NCBI GenBank assembly: GCA_946404705.1
Contig: CAMJES010000081.1
Location: 1-8,397, forward strand
Reading direction: 5' to 3'
Origin: an uncultured Ruminococcus sp.
Lineage (GTDB): Bacteria > Bacillota > Clostridia > Oscillospirales > Ruminococcaceae
DNA: 8,397 nucleotides
The translations under genes were made by a program, and so were the position numbers. Positions within the stretch are counted from its first letter, which is position 1; each line of letters starts with the position of its first letter. The notes under the pieces were generated by a model that saw only the letters and a program-made list of their open reading frames with translations, ran no database searches and was not told where the DNA came from. Below, in pieces: positions 5,868-8,397 of the stretch.

Positions 5868-7910
5868 ATGAAAAAATGGATTATCGGCAAACCTGATGAT
5901 AACGCTTCGGCAATGCTTGCAAAGCAGAGCAGCCTTTCTCCGCTTTGCTCGTCCGTACTTGTTTCAAGAGGTATTGACAATGTTCAGAAAGCCTGCGACT
6001 TTTTCAACTATAAAAAGGACGGCAGCTCGCCTGAGCTTTCCGACCCGTTTCTTATCAAGGATATGAAAGCAGCTGCGGACGCTATCCTCGAAGCGGTGGA
6101 CAATGGTGAAAATATATGCGTTTACGGAGATTACGACTGCGACGGCATTACGGCGGCAACTATTTTATATTCGTATCTTGAATGTCTTGGCGCAAATGTA
6201 AGCTATTACATAAATATGCGCTCGGACGGTTACGGATTATGCGAGCGCGGTATCAGAAAGCTTGCCGAAGACGGAGTTGACCTTATCGTCACGGTCGACA
6301 ACGGGATTTCCGCGATATCCGAAATAAAGCTTGCTAACGAGCTTGGAATGAAGGTCGTTGTTACCGACCATCACCAGCCGGGAGATGAGCTTCCCGAGGC
6401 TTTGGCGGTCGTTGATCCGCACAGGAGCGACTGTCCCTCGACTTTCAAGGATCTGTGCGGCTGTTCGGTCGCGCTCAAGCTCATTGCGGCTTTGGACGGC
6501 GGCGATTACAGCGCGGCGCTTGAACAGTTTTCCGACTTTGCGGCGCTTGCAACTATCGCAGACGTTGTTCCGCTTACCGGCGAGAACCGTTATATTGTTG
6601 AAAGCGGTCTGCATTATCTCAGAAACACCGAAAATCCGGGTCTGCAAGCGCTTATGACAAAATCGAACGCCAAGGACAGGCTTTCTTCCGTTGATGTTTC
6701 ATTCTCTCTTATCCCGAGGATAAACGCTTCGGGACGGTTCGGCTCCGCTTCCGATGCGGTCGAGCTTTTCCTCACGGACGATGAAGAACGCGCAGAAGAG
6801 CTTGCAGGCAGGCTTGACAGTCTTAACAGCGAGCGCAAGGCGGCAGAGGAAAGAATACTCGCTTCGATAGAAGAAAAATTCAGACAGTCGCCCGAGGTTT
6901 TATATAATCGTGTGCTTGTTATTTACGGAGAGGGCTGGCATCACGGAGTTATCGGGATAGTTGCTACAAGGCTTGTCGAAAGGTTCGGAAAACCCGTATT
7001 TCTGCTTTCCGATGACGGCGAGGAAGCAAGAGGTTCTGCACGTTCGGTAGAGGGCTTTTCGATCTACGAAGCGCTTTCGGCGTGTTCGGAACACTTGACA
7101 AAGTTTGGCGGTCATGTCGGTGCAGGAGGTTTTTCGCTGCACAAAGATAACATAGAAAAATTCAATGCCGCAATGCAGGAATTCGCTGCGAAACGTTTCC
7201 CCGTTCCTCCTGTTTACACTATACGCGCTGACAAGCTTATACTCCCGAACGAGATAACGCTCGAAGCTGTTGAATCGCTGTCGGCGCTTGAACCGTTCGG
7301 CGAATGCAGCCGTCAGCCGCTTTTCCTTATCCGAAAAGCGACGCTTACCGAGATCATTCCGCTTTCCGGCGGCTTAAATACAAAGGTCATGATAAACTAC
7401 GGCGGAACAACGCTGGAGGGACTTTTATTCGGGACAAAGACCGAAGATTTCCTTTACAAAAAAGGTGACACGATCGACCTTTTGGCTGCATTCTATATCA
7501 ACGTTTTCAACGGCAGAAAGAGCGTCAATATGCGCATTTCCGACATACGCAGCAGCGCTGTTTCACAGGTAAAATACTTCAACGCGAAGGCCGCTTACGA
7601 GCAGTTCAAAAGGGGCGAAGGCATTGAACCTGCTCTTGCAAAGCGCGCACTTCCGACAAGAGAAGAGCTTATCGTTATTTACAGGACGATCGGAAAGTTC
7701 GGTGTTATCTCGTCCGATGAGCTGTTCGGAAGGCTTGACGATAATGTGATATCCTACTGCAAGCTTCGCATTGCCGTTGATATTTTCGCCGAACTCGGAT
7801 TTATTGATTATGATATCTGGAGCGACAGGATAAACTTTATAAAAGATCCGCCGAAAGCGGCTATCGAAAGTTCAAAGATATATCAATCCGTTGCGGCGTT
7901 GATAGGATAA
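5868..7910 (+). CDS. recJ: Single-stranded-DNA-specific 5'-3' exonuclease RecJ
   Basis: RecJ degrades single-stranded DNA 5' to 3' in recombination (RecF pathway), mismatch repair and fork processing. It is a DHH-family, metal-dependent phosphoesterase. The DHH motifs are intact: GDYDCDG with D88, D90 and D92; TVDNGIS with D144; TDHH with D167-H168-H169; and TIADVVPL with D232. RINASGR (284-290) follows, and the DHHA1 motif GGHVGAGGF begins at G414. An OB-fold-like region comes next. The last 110 or so residues (from about YFNAKAAYEQF) look like a helical winged-helix-type extension, as in Firmicutes RecJ proteins that are longer than the E. coli enzyme; its role here is not known. The product has 680 residues. 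The ATG at 5868 follows AAAGGA by eight bases. recJ has its own promoter, and rel starts 76 bp downstream with no good terminator between, so the two may share a transcript. All key residues are present. Confidence 0.97.
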   Translation: MKKWIIGKPDDNASAMLAKQSSLSPLCSSVLVSRGIDNVQKACDFFNYKKDGSSPELSDPFLIKDMKAAADAILEAVDNGENICVYGDYDCDGITAATILYSYLECLGANVSYYINMRSDGYGLCERGIRKLAEDGVDLIVTVDNGISAISEIKLANELGMKVVVTDHHQPGDELPEALAVVDPHRSDCPSTFKDLCGCSVALKLIAALDGGDYSAALEQFSDFAALATIADVVPLTGENRYIVESGLHYLRNTENPGLQALMTKSNAKDRLSSVDVSFSLIPRINASGRFGSASDAVELFLTDDEERAEELAGRLDSLNSERKAAEERILASIEEKFRQSPEVLYNRVLVIYGEGWHHGVIGIVATRLVERFGKPVFLLSDDGEEARGSARSVEGFSIYEALSACSEHLTKFGGHVGAGGFSLHKDNIEKFNAAMQEFAAKRFPVPPVYTIRADKLILPNEITLEAVESLSALEPFGECSRQPLFLIRKATLTEIIPLSGGLNTKVMINYGGTTLEGLLFGTKTEDFLYKKGDTIDLLAAFYINVFNGRKSVNMRISDIRSSAVSQVKYFNAKAAYEQFKRGEGIEPALAKRALPTREELIVIYRTIGKFGVISSDELFGRLDDNVISYCKLRIAVDIFAELGFIDYDIWSDRINFIKDPPKAAIESSKIYQSVAALIG

Positions 7911-7986
7911 GCCGTTTTTCGGTCAAATTTGGGGTATTCCCTTTAGCGGCTGCCCTTATACATAAGCATTGAAAGGTCGATAAAAT

Positions 7987-8397
7987 ATGACTAACAACAA
8001 GCAGGATACAATTTATACAATTGATATGATAATCCAGAAGATACTTGACGAGGAGAAGCAGTATGACCTTAGCAAGATAATTTCTTCATACGAATTTGCT
8101 GCTAAGGCACATGCAAATCAGGTGCGTTCTTCGGGCGAACCTTACATTACGCATCCGCTTGCGGTAGCATATATCCTGCTCGAATTCGGCATGGACACCG
8201 ATACTGTCTGCGCGGCGCTGCTGCACGATGTTGTTGAGGACACCGATGTTACGCTTGACGAGATTAAAAAGCTGTTCGGTCAGGATGTTGCGATGCTTGT
8301 TGATGGCGTTACAAAGCTCGGCAAGATACCTCTTTTCACCAAAGAGGAACAGCAGGCGGAGAATGTTCGAAAGATACTTCTTGCAATGTCGCAGGAT
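7987..8397 (+). CDS. rel: RelA/SpoT-family (p)ppGpp synthetase/hydrolase, 5' part only
   Basis: This gene encodes the N-terminal 137 residues of a long Rel protein, the enzyme that makes and breaks (p)ppGpp in the stringent response; the window ends before the synthetase and regulatory domains. The visible part is the HD hydrolase domain. It has RSSGEPYITHP with the metal-ligand histidine H56, then AALLHDVVEDT with H80-D81 and E84-D85, and LVDGVTKLGKI. It ends at LLAMSQD, whose last residue D137 is the expected next metal ligand. All hydrolase signatures seen so far are intact, so (p)ppGpp hydrolysis is likely; synthesis cannot be judged. The start is ATG at 7987-7989. AAAGG lies ten bases upstream, a slightly long spacing, and an in-frame TAA at 7981-7983 excludes an earlier start. 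It lies 76 bp after recJ in the same direction. In many Firmicutes apt separates these genes, and it is absent here. Confidence 0.95.
   Translation, partial: MTNNKQDTIYTIDMIIQKILDEEKQYDLSKIISSYEFAAKAHANQVRSSGEPYITHPLAVAYILLEFGMDTDTVCAALLHDVVEDTDVTLDEIKKLFGQDVAMLVDGVTKLGKIPLFTKEEQQAENVRKILLAMSQD

Noticed and set aside
7911..7986. Terminator between recJ and rel
   Set aside because: Short complementary stretches such as GGG...CCC exist, but no stable stem is followed by a T-tract.

Overview
This window reads as ordinary chromosomal DNA from a Gram-positive anaerobe of the Clostridia, most likely a Ruminococcus-like Oscillospirales/Ruminococcaceae gut bacterium. That placement is an inference from the lepA-hemW pair, RecJ with a C-terminal extension, a Na/Pi transporter fused to a PhoU-like domain, sigma-A type promoters and strong AGGAG-type ribosome binding sites. 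I did not find a new defence, mobile or metabolic system. The gene content is housekeeping, and the interest lies in three local oddities in the first 1.9 kb.

Layout. Positions 1-45 are not genomic: they hold an Illumina index-side adapter, with an index-like leader, left on a contig end. Positions 46-557 (+) are the 3' part of a SAM-dependent methyltransferase gene of the leucine carboxyl methyltransferase/Ppm1 type. Next comes a convergent intergenic region (558-763) holding a 160-bp element with 16-bp perfect terminal inverted repeats. It sits inside the loop of what looks like the original intrinsic terminator. On the minus strand follow hemW (764-1825, broken by an in-frame TAG at 914-916), lepA (1874-3685) and a Na/Pi cotransporter gene (3788-5587). 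Intrinsic terminators lie between lepA and hemW and after the transporter, and a near-consensus promoter lies before lepA. A divergent promoter region (5588-5867) separates the transporter from recJ (5868-7910, +). recJ is followed by the 5' part of a rel/spoT-family gene (7987 to the window end).

How the genes relate. LepA acts on the ribosome, HemW is a radical-SAM family haem chaperone, RecJ is a repair exonuclease and Rel controls the stringent response. The lepA-hemW and recJ...rel orders are conserved Firmicutes arrangements rather than pathways. Here apt, often found between recJ and rel in Firmicutes, is missing. The transporter is an independent unit with its own promoter and terminator.
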